Assembly: GCF_900102925.1 (NCBI RefSeq)
Contig: NZ_FNKI01000001.1
Coordinates: 806,001-870,000, forward strand
Reading direction: 5' to 3'
Length of the DNA stretch: 64,000 nucleotides
Origin: Flagellimonas zhangzhouensis
GTDB lineage: Bacteria > Bacteroidota > Bacteroidia > Flavobacteriales > Flavobacteriaceae
Shown piece by piece: positions 7,992-16,421 of this stretch (its first letter is position 1; each line of letters starts with the position of its first letter). The notes below the pieces were generated by a model, which saw nothing but the letters and a program-made list of their open reading frames with translations, did no database searches and had not been told where the DNA came from. The translations under genes and the position numbers were made by a program.

Positions 7992-9128
7992 ATGCCAAAA
8001 AAAATAAGACTAGGAATACTTGGTGGTGGTGGAGATTCCCTAATTGGGGTTTTGCACCGAGTAGCATCCTTTATCAATGATAATTATGAAATTGTTGGGG
8101 CGGTTTTTAACCCTAACTATGACGACAACCTTGCTTTTGCAGAAGAGATAGATGTTCCAACGAACCGAATCTATAAAGATTTTGATACGTTGATCGAAGA
8201 GGAAATGAAATTGCCTGAAGATGAGCGTATTCAGGTATGTTCCATTCTAACCCCTAACTTTTTGCACTTTCCAATGGCCAAAAAACTATTGGAAAACGGG
8301 TTCAATGTGATTTGTGAAAAGCCAATGACCACTACTTATGAAGAGGCATTGATTTTACAAGAAACCTTGGAAAAAGCAGGAACTGTATTTGCAGTTACCC
8401 ACACTTACACAGGATACCCAATGGTGCGCCAAATGCGCGAAATGATCAAAGAGGGTGTGATTGGCAAGGTACACAAAGTAGATGCACAATATTATCAAGG
8501 TTGGATGAATCCAATCATTCACGATAAAGAAAAACGTGGAACCGTTTGGAGATTAGATCCTAAAAAAGCAGGAATCAGCTCTTGTATGGGGGATATTGGA
8601 GTGCATGCCTTCAACATGGTGGAATTTACAACAGGATTGCAAGTTCAGTCCTTACTTTGTGATTTCAACTATATGTACGATGACAATGTGATGGATATGG
8701 ACGGTACTGCCTTAATCCGAATGGATAGAAACGTGAAAGGTGTTATCAGAGCCAGTCAAGTTGCAACAGGAGAAGAAAATAATTTGACCATTGCCATTTA
8801 TGGTGAAAAAGGAGGATTAAAATGGGAGCAAGAAAACCCAAATTATCTATACAAATTAAACGATCCAGAACCGTTGCAGGTATATAAACCAGGTCACGCT
8901 TATAATTCCAAATTGTCTTTGGATGGAACAAAATTACCTCCAGGACACCCAGAGGGAATTTTCGATGCGATGGCGAATATCTATTTAGGAGCTGCTAAAG
9001 CTATCCGTGGAGAAGAATACAATAGCGGTGAATTCCCAACCATGATGGATGGGGTTCGTGGTCTTAAATTTATTGAGAATACCGTAGCTTCCCACAAACA
9101 GGGAAATATTTGGGTAGATATGGATTAA
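7992..9128 (+). CDS. Gfo/Idh/MocA family NAD(P)-dependent oxidoreductase
   Basis: This 378-aa cytosolic enzyme has an N-terminal Rossmann fold with glycine motif ILGGGGD (residues 9-15), the family hallmark Glu109-Lys110-Pro111, and the C-terminal catalytic segment with Asp201 and His205 (GDIGVHAF). Members oxidise or reduce cyclic sugars and inositols. In 3-keto-sugar pathways such enzymes reduce 3-keto-hexose back to the normal sugar, which is the role I infer here. It is the last gene of the rightward run that begins at 3967. A palindromic repeat element follows its stop. Confidence 0.85.
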   Translation: MPKKIRLGILGGGGDSLIGVLHRVASFINDNYEIVGAVFNPNYDDNLAFAEEIDVPTNRIYKDFDTLIEEEMKLPEDERIQVCSILTPNFLHFPMAKKLLENGFNVICEKPMTTTYEEALILQETLEKAGTVFAVTHTYTGYPMVRQMREMIKEGVIGKVHKVDAQYYQGWMNPIIHDKEKRGTVWRLDPKKAGISSCMGDIGVHAFNMVEFTTGLQVQSLLCDFNYMYDDNVMDMDGTALIRMDRNVKGVIRASQVATGEENNLTIAIYGEKGGLKWEQENPNYLYKLNDPEPLQVYKPGHAYNSKLSLDGTKLPPGHPEGIFDAMANIYLGAAKAIRGEEYNSGEFPTMMDGVRGLKFIENTVASHKQGNIWVDMD

Positions 9129-9163
9129 GGCCTTTCTAGAAAATGGCTGCTTGAAAAGAAGAA

Positions 9164-9240
9164 GTCAACCTGAACTGGTTTCAGGTTCTCATCAAAATTT
9201 GTCTTTAGACAATGAGATTCTGAAATAAATTCAGAATGAC
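9164..9240. repeat. REP-like palindromic element between convergent genes
   Basis: The 77-bp segment begins GTCA and ends TGAC. It contains three hairpins: ACCTGAA/TTCAGGT (9168-9186), TTGTCT-TT-AGACAA in the middle (about 9199-9212), and ATTCTGAA/TTCAGAAT (9217-9237). An outer CTCAT/ATGAG pair encloses the middle one. Sequences of this type (paired CTGAA/TTCAG hairpins) are, to my knowledge, scattered in intergenic regions of Flavobacteriaceae. It sits between the 3' ends of two convergent genes and may act as a bidirectional terminator or mRNA end stabiliser. Confidence 0.65.
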
Positions 9241-9264
9241 GGCATCAAACTTTTTAAGCAGTCA

Positions 9265-9729
9265 TTATTTTTTGTAGAGCATTTCAAACTCTTCGAAAAC
9301 CACGATCATACTTTCTTTTGGAGAAGCTCCTAAACCGCCCAATTCTCTGGTGTAATAATCCCAATGGGATTTCTTCCAATAATCAAGGCTTTTATCGCCT
9401 TCACCTTCCAATCGTGCATGATCTTCTTTGATACTAAAATAAGGAAGCAGTTTTACCCCTGTGGTTCTAATAACACACTTGGCATTTCCACTCCAATCCG
9501 TGACTACATAAAAATCCCCGATTTTAGGTAAATTTTCATTGCGTAATTGTAGCCCTTTTAACGAATGAGAAGTGGCTCTTTTGGTTTCCTTACAGACCAA
9601 TTCCGCGCACGTATTGGCATCCGTTTCATTATCACAAAAATGAATCACCTTTGGAGCATCTTCCGAAGCAAATTCCAAATGTGCGTCTAAAAAATCGCCC
9701 CAAAGATTACGGGCAGAAGCATTTTCCAT
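9265..9729 (-). CDS. ASCH domain-containing protein
   Basis: A 154-aa cytosolic protein with the ASCH fold, related to PUA domains and thought to bind RNA or modified nucleosides. Typical features are the N-terminal helix with LWGDFLDAH, the central VTDWSGNAKCVIRTT strand pair and the C-terminal segment SHWDYYTRELG. Some ASCH proteins hydrolyse acetylated nucleosides; no function can be assigned here. It is encoded alone on the opposite strand within the sugar locus and does not appear to belong to the pathway. Between it and the next gene is a 161-base spacer with no clear promoter match. Confidence 0.8.
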   Translation of the reverse strand: MENASARNLWGDFLDAHLEFASEDAPKVIHFCDNETDANTCAELVCKETKRATSHSLKGLQLRNENLPKIGDFYVVTDWSGNAKCVIRTTGVKLLPYFSIKEDHARLEGEGDKSLDYWKKSHWDYYTRELGGLGASPKESMIVVFEEFEMLYKK

Positions 9730-9890
9730 AAATGGTATTTAAAAAAATCGCTAAGTATTATTAATTGTTAACGAATCGCTATATTTATATCTTACTACAT
9801 GCGACATAAAATTAACATACTTTTTTTCTTAAATATAGAAGATAAATCCCAATTATATGCGGATTTATAAATTCCTAAAAATCAATATCA

Positions 9891-10943
9891 ATGAAGACAA
9901 TTAAAGGGCCAGCCGTATTCTTGGCACAATTTGTAGATAGTCAACCCCCTTTCAATTCGTTGGATGGTCTATGCAAATGGGCATCCGATTTGGGGTACAA
10001 AGGTATTCAGATTCCTACTTGGGAATCGTTTCTGATAGATTTGGACAAAGCTGCCGAAAGTCAAGATTATTGTGATGAACTTAAAGGCAAAATCAACTCA
10101 TACGGTTTGGAAATCACCGAACTTTCTACACACTTGCAAGGTCAATTGGTAGCCGTACATCCTGCATACGATCTAATGTTCGACAATTTTGCTCCCAAAG
10201 AATTGCACGGTAAACCCAAAGAACGCACAAAATGGGCTGTGGAAACCGTAAAAAAAGCAGCAACTGCCAGCCGTAGATTGGGGTTGAATGCCCATGCTAC
10301 ATTTTCTGGATCCTTACTTTGGCACACCGCACACCCTTGGCCACAACGCCCTGCTGGTTTGGTAGAAATGGGGTTTGAAGAATTGGCCAATCGTTGGATG
10401 CCTATTCTAAACCATTTTGATGAAGAAGGTGTTGATGTGTGTTATGAAATTCACCCAGGAGAAGATCTTCACGATGGGGATACTTTTGAGCGCTTTTTAG
10501 CAGCAACTGGCAATCATAAAAGGGTGAATATTCTTTATGATCCAAGCCATTTTGTATTGCAGCAATTGGATTACATCGAGTACATCGATTTTTACCACGA
10601 ATTCATCAAATCCTTCCACGTAAAAGATTCCGAGTTCAATCCAACAGGAAAAAAAGGAGCTTTCGGAGGCTATAACGATTGGGGAGATAGAGCAGGTAGA
10701 TACCGCTCCTTGGGAGATGGTCAAATCGACTTTAAGACCATTTTCTCCAAATTGACCCAATACGGATGTGATGTTTGGGCCGTAATGGAGTGGGAATGCT
10801 GTATTAAAAGTCCAGAGCAAGGTGCAAGGGAAGGAGCTAAATTTATCCAAGACCACATTATTGAAGCCACAACCAAGACCTTTGATGATTTTGCAGGTGC
10901 TGAAATAGATAAAGAACAACTAAAACGAATACTAGGATTATGA
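9891..10943 (+). CDS. Cytosolic sugar phosphate isomerase/epimerase (TIM barrel)
   Basis: This 350-aa protein has no signal peptide. It is a xylose-isomerase-like TIM barrel with a full set of candidate metal ligands: Glu186 (CYEIHPGE), Asp217 (LYDPSH), His243 (SFHVKD) and Glu300 (VMEWE), the arrangement of the epimerase/2-keto-myo-inositol dehydratase group. Its stop overlaps the start of the first DUF1080 gene by 4 bases (ATGA), so the two are translationally coupled. Relatives in keto-sugar loci epimerise or dehydrate keto-sugars; the reaction here is inferred from context. It differs from the exported isomerase at 3967 in compartment and sequence. Confidence 0.8.
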   Translation: MKTIKGPAVFLAQFVDSQPPFNSLDGLCKWASDLGYKGIQIPTWESFLIDLDKAAESQDYCDELKGKINSYGLEITELSTHLQGQLVAVHPAYDLMFDNFAPKELHGKPKERTKWAVETVKKAATASRRLGLNAHATFSGSLLWHTAHPWPQRPAGLVEMGFEELANRWMPILNHFDEEGVDVCYEIHPGEDLHDGDTFERFLAATGNHKRVNILYDPSHFVLQQLDYIEYIDFYHEFIKSFHVKDSEFNPTGKKGAFGGYNDWGDRAGRYRSLGDGQIDFKTIFSKLTQYGCDVWAVMEWECCIKSPEQGAREGAKFIQDHIIEATTKTFDDFAGAEIDKEQLKRILGL

Positions 10944-11680
10944 GAAAACCACTTTTATTAGCCGTCCTGGCTGTAACCTTTGCATGCAAGGAAAAACCAA
11001 AAGAAAAGGTTGAAGAAGTAACCGAAGAAGTTATTGAAGTAGTAGAGGAACCCGAATGGAGCGTATTGTTCGATGGTACTTCATTTGACGGATGGCATTT
11101 TTACAACGGAGGGGAAGTGACCGAACCTTGGGTATTGGAAGATGGTGCTATGGTACTGTACACGCCAGACCCAAGACCAGAAGGAGCCAACTACAACTTG
11201 GTAACAGATACCGAATACACAGATTTTGTTCTGACCTTGGAATGGAACATTGCCGAAGGAGGAAACAGTGGTTTCTTTTGGGGTGTAAAGGAGGATGAAA
11301 AATTCGGACAGCCTTATATCACTGGACCAGAAATTCAAGTATTGGACAATGAGCGCCACCCAGATGCCAAAAATGGCGAAGATCGTTTGGCAGGTTCTTT
11401 GTATGATATAGTTCCACCATCGGAGAATTCGGTGAACCCTGCTGGAGAATGGAATTCTGTTGAGTTGATGATCAATCACAAAACCAATGAAGGCCATGTG
11501 ATTCAAAATGGAGTAAAAATTGTAGAGTTTCCAGTGAACAGCCCTGAATGGGATGAATTGGTGGCCAAATCAAAATTTGCTGATTGGGAAGATTTTGCCA
11601 AGTTTACAACTGGAAAAATTGGGGTACAAGATCATGGTGATAAAGTCGCTTTCAGAAACATAAAAATTAAAGAACTATAA
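10940..11680 (+). CDS. DUF1080 (3-keto-disaccharide hydrolase-like) lipoprotein
   Basis: A 246-aa lipoprotein: short signal peptide with Cys16, a Glu/Val-rich linker (residues 20-38), then one DUF1080 domain opening with LFDGTSFDGW and ending VAFRNIKIKEL. DUF1080 is a concanavalin-like beta-sandwich; members of the family have been shown to cleave 3-keto-glycosides. The protein would act in the periplasm or on the outer membrane on the product of the GMC dehydrogenase. The next gene, 3 bases downstream, encodes a second, divergent DUF1080 protein, and the preceding gene overlaps by 4 bases. Confidence 0.85.
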   Translation: MRKPLLLAVLAVTFACKEKPKEKVEEVTEEVIEVVEEPEWSVLFDGTSFDGWHFYNGGEVTEPWVLEDGAMVLYTPDPRPEGANYNLVTDTEYTDFVLTLEWNIAEGGNSGFFWGVKEDEKFGQPYITGPEIQVLDNERHPDAKNGEDRLAGSLYDIVPPSENSVNPAGEWNSVELMINHKTNEGHVIQNGVKIVEFPVNSPEWDELVAKSKFADWEDFAKFTTGKIGVQDHGDKVAFRNIKIKEL

Positions 11681-11682
11681 GC

Positions 11683-12435
11683 ATGTTAAAATTAACAAAC
11701 GGACTATTGGCACTATCGCTACTTGCTGCTGGATTTGTTTCCGCCCAAGAGGTAGAGCCCACAACACCAGAAGAAACCGAATTTTACGAACCAAAACCAC
11801 CCAAAGTTACCCCAGGAACCAATGGTTCTGCTCCCAGTGATGCCATTGTACTTTTTGATGGTACTTCATTGGACAATTGGATAAGTGTTGCCGACAGCAC
11901 TGCTGCAAAATGGATCTTGAACAAAGATGGTAGCATGACGGTAAACAACAGAACTGGCGATATCCAGACCAAACAGAACTTTGGAAGCATCCAATTGCAT
12001 ATCGAATGGAAATCCCCAGCCGATGTGCAATTAGAGGGTCAACACCGTGCAAATAGTGGTATATTTTTAAATGGACTTTATGAGGTGCAGGTTTTGGACA
12101 ACAATAATAATGACACCTACGTGAATGGTCAAGTAGGTTCTATTTACAAGCAGCATGTGCCTTTGGCCATGGCTTCTGTTCCAACAGGAGAATGGAACAC
12201 CTACGACATTATTTACCATGCTCCAGAATTTGAGAAAGGTCAAAAAGTAAAATCAGGGTCATTAACTGTGATTCATAATGGTGTATTGATTCAGGATCAT
12301 GTAGAGATCAAGGGCACAACACCCTATATCGGTTGGCCCAAAAATCCAGTGCATGGAAAAGGACCACTTAAATTACAGGATCACGGAGATAACAGCCGTG
12401 TGAGCTATCGCAATATTTGGGTAAGGGAACTTTAA
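11683..12435 (+). CDS. Second exported DUF1080 (3-keto-disaccharide hydrolase-like) protein
   Basis: This 250-aa protein has an ordinary signal peptide (cleavage likely near residue 21, VSAQ) and a proline-rich linker before a single DUF1080 domain that opens LFDGTSLDNW and closes SYRNIWVREL. Unlike the preceding lipoprotein it would be soluble in the periplasm or secreted. Its sequence is clearly different from its neighbour (it contains EGQHRANSGIF), so the pair probably handles different linkages or acts in series. It ends the rightward keto-sugar operon; the next gene, yicC, follows after a 78-base gap. Confidence 0.85.
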   Translation: MLKLTNGLLALSLLAAGFVSAQEVEPTTPEETEFYEPKPPKVTPGTNGSAPSDAIVLFDGTSLDNWISVADSTAAKWILNKDGSMTVNNRTGDIQTKQNFGSIQLHIEWKSPADVQLEGQHRANSGIFLNGLYEVQVLDNNNNDTYVNGQVGSIYKQHVPLAMASVPTGEWNTYDIIYHAPEFEKGQKVKSGSLTVIHNGVLIQDHVEIKGTTPYIGWPKNPVHGKGPLKLQDHGDNSRVSYRNIWVREL

Positions 12436-12513
12436 TTCCCACTCTTTTACAACAGTTTAATTGCCAAGGGTACAAAAGCTATTTTGGTTACCTTTGGCAA
12501 AATTCTTTTGCTT

Positions 12514-13371
12514 ATGATTCAATCCATGACAGGCTTTGGGAAGCACGTAATTCAACTTCCCTCCAAAAAAATTACCATTGAGTTGAAATCGCTCAATAGT
12601 AAAAGTTTGGACATCAATGCCAGAATTCCACAAGCGTATCGTGAAAAGGAGCTGGAGCTTCGTAAAATGATAGCGGACAATCTGGTTAGAGGTAAAGTCG
12701 ATTTTGGATTGTATGTGGAGATAACTGGTGAAGAAACCACTGCCGAAGTAAATCAAGGCGTGGTGAAAAACTACATGAGCCAGTTGGCAAAAATTGCAGA
12801 GGGCGACGATATTAAATTATTGGAATTGGCGCTTCGCATGCCAGACACCCTGAAAACAGACAAAAACGATATTGACGAGGAGGAATATAAATCTATTGTT
12901 TCGGCCATGAAAGAGGCGCTGAGCAATATCGTTGAATTCAGAAATGAGGAAGGTGAAGTACTAGAAAAGGATTTTGTGGAAAGGATTCAAAACCTAAACC
13001 GTTTGCTGGAAGAAGTGAAAACAATGGATCCTGAACGATTGGGATCGGTTCGTGAACGTTTGGAACGTGCTGTTGCTGACCTTAAGGTAGAACTCGATGC
13101 CAATAGATTTGAGCAAGAGCTGATTTACTATCTAGAGAAGTATGACATCACCGAAGAAAAAGTGAGATTGGCCAACCACTTAAAATATTTTGAAACCACC
13201 TTGAATTCCAAAGAAAGCAATGGAAAAAAATTGGGGTTTATCTCCCAAGAAATTGGAAGGGAAATCAATACCATTGGTTCCAAGGCGAACTATGCTCCCA
13301 TGCAACAATTGGTGGTGCAGATGAAGGACGAATTGGAAAAAATCAAGGAACAAATGCTTAATGTTTTATGA
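12514..13371 (+). CDS. yicC: YicC/YloC family endoribonuclease
   Basis: A 285-aa protein beginning MIQSMTGFG, the invariant start of the YicC family, which is why I use the ATG at 12514 rather than the upstream in-frame ATG at 12484. It has the N-terminal YicC-like domain and the C-terminal DUF1732 domain ending in VVQMKDELEKIKEQ. Family members are cytosolic endoribonucleases involved in small RNA and mRNA turnover. The stop overlaps the start of gmk by 4 bases (ATGA); the yicC-gmk pairing is widespread in bacteria. Confidence 0.9.
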   Translation: MIQSMTGFGKHVIQLPSKKITIELKSLNSKSLDINARIPQAYREKELELRKMIADNLVRGKVDFGLYVEITGEETTAEVNQGVVKNYMSQLAKIAEGDDIKLLELALRMPDTLKTDKNDIDEEEYKSIVSAMKEALSNIVEFRNEEGEVLEKDFVERIQNLNRLLEEVKTMDPERLGSVRERLERAVADLKVELDANRFEQELIYYLEKYDITEEKVRLANHLKYFETTLNSKESNGKKLGFISQEIGREINTIGSKANYAPMQQLVVQMKDELEKIKEQMLNVL

Positions 13372-13967
13372 CAGAAGGAGGCAAGCTTATCATATTTTCA
13401 GCACCATCTGGCAGTGGTAAAACTACCATTGTAAAGTATTTGTTGGACCAGCCAGAACTCAATCTGGCATTTTCCGTTTCTGCTACTTCGCGACCTAGAC
13501 GTGGAAAAGAAAAGAATGGGATAAATTATTATTTCATGTCGGTTTCCGAGTTTAAGCGACACATCAAAAACGAGGATTTTTTGGAATGGGAAGAGGTGTA
13601 TCGAGATAATTTTTACGGTACTCTCAAAAGCGAAGTTGAACGTCTTTGGGCTGAAGGCAAGAATGTAATTTTTGACATTGACGTAGTTGGAGGATTGCGT
13701 ATCAAAAAGAAATTCCCAGATAAAACCTTGGCCGTTTTTGTGAAACCACCAAGTGTGGATGAGCTTAAAATTAGGCTTAAGAAAAGAAGTACTGAAAGCG
13801 AGGATAAAATCAATATGAGGGTCGCCAAAGCCTCTGTTGAGTTGGCAACTGCTCCTCAGTTCGATACCATCATTAAAAACTACGAGTTGGATGTGGCCTT
13901 AAAAGAAGCCCATAAATTGGTGGCCGATTATGTAGGTGCCAAAATTCCAGATTCCAAAGAAGATTAG
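13368..13967 (+). CDS. gmk: Guanylate kinase
   Basis: This 199-aa enzyme phosphorylates GMP to GDP with ATP in purine nucleotide synthesis. The P-loop SAPSGSGKTT lies at residues 11-20, and the GMP-binding segment SATSRPRRGKEKNGINYYF follows at about 38-56; both are diagnostic. The length is normal for the family. It overlaps yicC by 4 bases and is followed 3 bases later by nadD, so the three are one operon. Confidence 0.95.
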   Translation: MTEGGKLIIFSAPSGSGKTTIVKYLLDQPELNLAFSVSATSRPRRGKEKNGINYYFMSVSEFKRHIKNEDFLEWEEVYRDNFYGTLKSEVERLWAEGKNVIFDIDVVGGLRIKKKFPDKTLAVFVKPPSVDELKIRLKKRSTESEDKINMRVAKASVELATAPQFDTIIKNYELDVALKEAHKLVADYVGAKIPDSKED

Positions 13968-13970
13968 ACC

Positions 13971-14555
13971 ATGAAAAAGGTAGGGCTCTTTTTTGGGACC
14001 TTTAATCCTATTCATATAGGTCATTTGGCCATTGCAAACCATTTGGTGGAGTTTTCCGATCTCGATGAGGTTTGGTTTGTAATCACTCCCCAAAGTCCAT
14101 TTAAGACCAAGCAATCGCTTTTGGATGATAATCATCGGTATCAGATGGTTTATGAAGCTGTCAAAGACTACCCCAAGTTACAACCCAGTAAAATTGAATT
14201 TGATCTTCCGCAGCCCAATTATACCATCAATACTTTGGTGCATTTGGATGAAAAGTACGGAGGGAATCATCAATTTGCGCTGATCATGGGTGAGGATAAC
14301 CTCAAGAGTTTCCATAAATGGAAAAACTATGAGACCATTTTAGACCTGTATTCCATTTATGTGTATCCAAGGATTTCAAACGGGGAAATTGAGCATCAGT
14401 TTAAAGGACATCCCAAAATCACTAAAGTGGATGCGCCCATTATGGAAATATCATCCACCTTTATCCGCAAAGCGCATAATGCAGGTAAAAATATCCGTCC
14501 TTTATTACCTTATTCGGTTTGGAAATATATGGATGAGATGAATTTTTACAGGTAG
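13971..14555 (+). CDS. nadD: Nicotinate-nucleotide adenylyltransferase
   Basis: A 194-aa enzyme that transfers AMP to nicotinate mononucleotide in NAD synthesis. It shows the nucleotidyltransferase motif GTFNPIHIGH (residues 9-18, the HxGH signature) and the C-terminal ISSTFIR motif. The length is typical. It is the last gene of the yicC-gmk-nadD operon and converges with the GH130 gene, which ends only 3 bases away on the other strand with no terminator hairpin visible between them. Confidence 0.93.
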   Translation: MKKVGLFFGTFNPIHIGHLAIANHLVEFSDLDEVWFVITPQSPFKTKQSLLDDNHRYQMVYEAVKDYPKLQPSKIEFDLPQPNYTINTLVHLDEKYGGNHQFALIMGEDNLKSFHKWKNYETILDLYSIYVYPRISNGEIEHQFKGHPKITKVDAPIMEISSTFIRKAHNAGKNIRPLLPYSVWKYMDEMNFYR

Positions 14556-14557
14556 TC

Positions 14558-15664
14558 TTAAGGTTTAAATGTGACCAGACCTACCATGCTGTCCGCCGTT
14601 CCATAATACAAATACCATACATTTTTGAAAAACACCAATCCCTCCAAAAAGGTAGTTCCGTCTTTATATTGACCCGATTTTTCAAAAGGCAATTCTGGTT
14701 GAATGAATGGTTGAGTAGTTCTGTCCAATAGTTTCCACGGTTCTTTGGCATCAAAAAGCGCTTGTCCACCCGTATAAATTCTATTGCCCAATTCTTTTAC
14801 TCCAATGTTTTGGGAATTTCCTGCATTGTACATTACAACAATGCCTTTATCGGTGAGCAGGGGTGGTGGGCCAGCTTCCACCAACCACGAATCAAAATAA
14901 CCTGGTCTTGGGCTTAATACAGGGGCAAGTTTACCTTCGTAGGTTTCCACAGGGGTCCAATCGGTTAAATTGGTTGAAGAAGCCAACCAAACGTGTGGTA
15001 CTCCATAATACATCCAATATTTGCCATTGATCTTGGCAGCAACCAACTTTCCATCTTTAAGTTCGGTAACTATTGCTCCTGATTTGGTTTCATTTTCATG
15101 GTACAGCCCATCCTTATAATTTCTAAAAACGGGGCCATACTTTTCCCAATGCACCAAATCTTTGGATGTAGCAACAGCCAACTTAGGCACTTTTCGGTTC
15201 CATTGTGTATAGGTTAGTACATAAAGACCATCTTCGGTCTCAACAATTCTTGGATCTTCAATACCCCCTGGCCATTCATTTTCTTTTTGATTGTCATTGT
15301 CCGAATAAAAAACAGGATTAGCCCATTTCTTATAAGTGGTGCCATTAGAAGTTGTTGCCATTCCTATTCGGGAACGGTGACCACCGATTTCCTTTTCACC
15401 TAATTTTTCTTCGGCACGGTACAAGACGTAAATGGAATCTTCCTTAACAATGGCTGCTGGATTAAAAGTGGCCATGGATTCCCAATGAACCACCTTTTCA
15501 GTTATTGGATCTTTAAAGGTAGATTCACCATCTTTTTGTAAAATGGGTTGCGCATTTTCTGCTCGAACAAAAGGACCCAACATCCATTCCTTTTCTTTAG
15601 TTTGAGCAAAAACAGCAGTACAAAAAAGTAAAAGAATCAGTGTATGAACGGTTTCTTTTCCCAT
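14558..15664 (-). CDS. Secreted GH130-type glycosidase (beta-mannosidase or mannoside phosphorylase family)
   Basis: This 368-aa protein has a signal peptide (cleaved near residue 20, VFAQ) and a five-bladed beta-propeller of the GH130/GH43-like clan. Supporting motifs are FNPAA (67-71), YRAEEK (82-87) and GIEDPRI (134-140), where Asp137 corresponds to the general acid of GH130, and LYYGTADSMVG near the C-terminus. GH130 members act on mannosides either by phosphorolysis or by hydrolysis; export makes a hydrolase more likely than a phosphorylase, but I cannot decide from sequence. It lies 5 bases after the DUF6503 gene, probably in one transcript. Confidence 0.8.
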   Translation of the reverse strand: MGKETVHTLILLLFCTAVFAQTKEKEWMLGPFVRAENAQPILQKDGESTFKDPITEKVVHWESMATFNPAAIVKEDSIYVLYRAEEKLGEKEIGGHRSRIGMATTSNGTTYKKWANPVFYSDNDNQKENEWPGGIEDPRIVETEDGLYVLTYTQWNRKVPKLAVATSKDLVHWEKYGPVFRNYKDGLYHENETKSGAIVTELKDGKLVAAKINGKYWMYYGVPHVWLASSTNLTDWTPVETYEGKLAPVLSPRPGYFDSWLVEAGPPPLLTDKGIVVMYNAGNSQNIGVKELGNRIYTGGQALFDAKEPWKLLDRTTQPFIQPELPFEKSGQYKDGTTFLEGLVFFKNVWYLYYGTADSMVGLVTFKP

Positions 15665-15669
15665 CTGGC

Positions 15670-16386
15670 TTAAATTTTGTCCAAGGTGTCTGTGCCCAAA
15701 TATTTATTGTCTTTGTTCACATACCAAGCACGTGTTTTCGGCATTTTAATTCCATTAATTTCCTCTATGCCTTCAAGCAGGATGTATTCACCATCATTCT
15801 TGCTTTCATCGTGGTAAAATTGGTAGACTTCCATGGCGTAGGTACTTGGATCAAAATAAAAATACCATTCATCAGTACCTACTTCAGCATCGTACGTGAC
15901 ATTCAAAACCAAATATTCTTTCCCTTTAAAAGTTTTCTTTTGCACTTTAGGATTCAATTGGGTGCCAGGGTCATTTAATTTCATCGGTAACCCATATAGA
16001 TAAGTGTAATAATCCTTCATAAAGTTACCCCGCTCACAGGTCAATCGCATTTTCTCTTTATCCTCTTCCGAAAATTCAGCACTACCATTTAAGGTAATAT
16101 CGCACCCATCATTGGTAATTTTAAAATGCGAAGTGTTTTCGGCTTGTTTTACAGTTAGATTAAAAACTTGCTTCGGAAAATCAACCTGAATGGTGCTCAC
16201 TCGTTCGGGTCGTTCTGGAGTGGTCATGGTCACCTTAAAAGTGGTTTTAAGTCCTCCCCAGTTACCATTAGGGTCATGATAAGCAATTGCTTTTTCCAGA
16301 ACCTGTTGGGCGGTTTCTTGTTGTGCCTGTAAACTTTGGAATTGAATAAAAACCAAGAAAAGTAAAAATGGAATCTGTTTTTTCAT
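15670..16386 (-). CDS. DUF6503 family secreted protein
   Basis: A 238-aa protein with a signal peptide ending near residue 22 (LQAQ). The mature part starts with a segment reading AIAYHDPNGNWGG, typical of a Flavobacteriia family that I believe is DUF6503, and contains a large beta-rich domain with YFDPSTYAMEVYQFYHDES. Two cysteines are present in the middle (DGCDI and LTCERG) and may form a disulfide. Function is unknown; the fold may resemble the outer-membrane lipoprotein sorting type. It is followed by the GH130 gene after 5 bases. Confidence 0.65.
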   Translation of the reverse strand: MKKQIPFLLFLVFIQFQSLQAQQETAQQVLEKAIAYHDPNGNWGGLKTTFKVTMTTPERPERVSTIQVDFPKQVFNLTVKQAENTSHFKITNDGCDITLNGSAEFSEEDKEKMRLTCERGNFMKDYYTYLYGLPMKLNDPGTQLNPKVQKKTFKGKEYLVLNVTYDAEVGTDEWYFYFDPSTYAMEVYQFYHDESKNDGEYILLEGIEEINGIKMPKTRAWYVNKDNKYLGTDTLDKI

Positions 16387-16421
16387 ATCGGATGATTTAC
16401 CGAAATGAAAGATACCATTTT

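Noticed and set aside
9746-9781. Direct repeat AATCGCTA at 9746-9753 and 9774-9781 between the ASCH gene and the isomerase gene
   Set aside because: Two 8-base copies in AT-rich DNA with a 28-base period; too short and isolated to call an operator.
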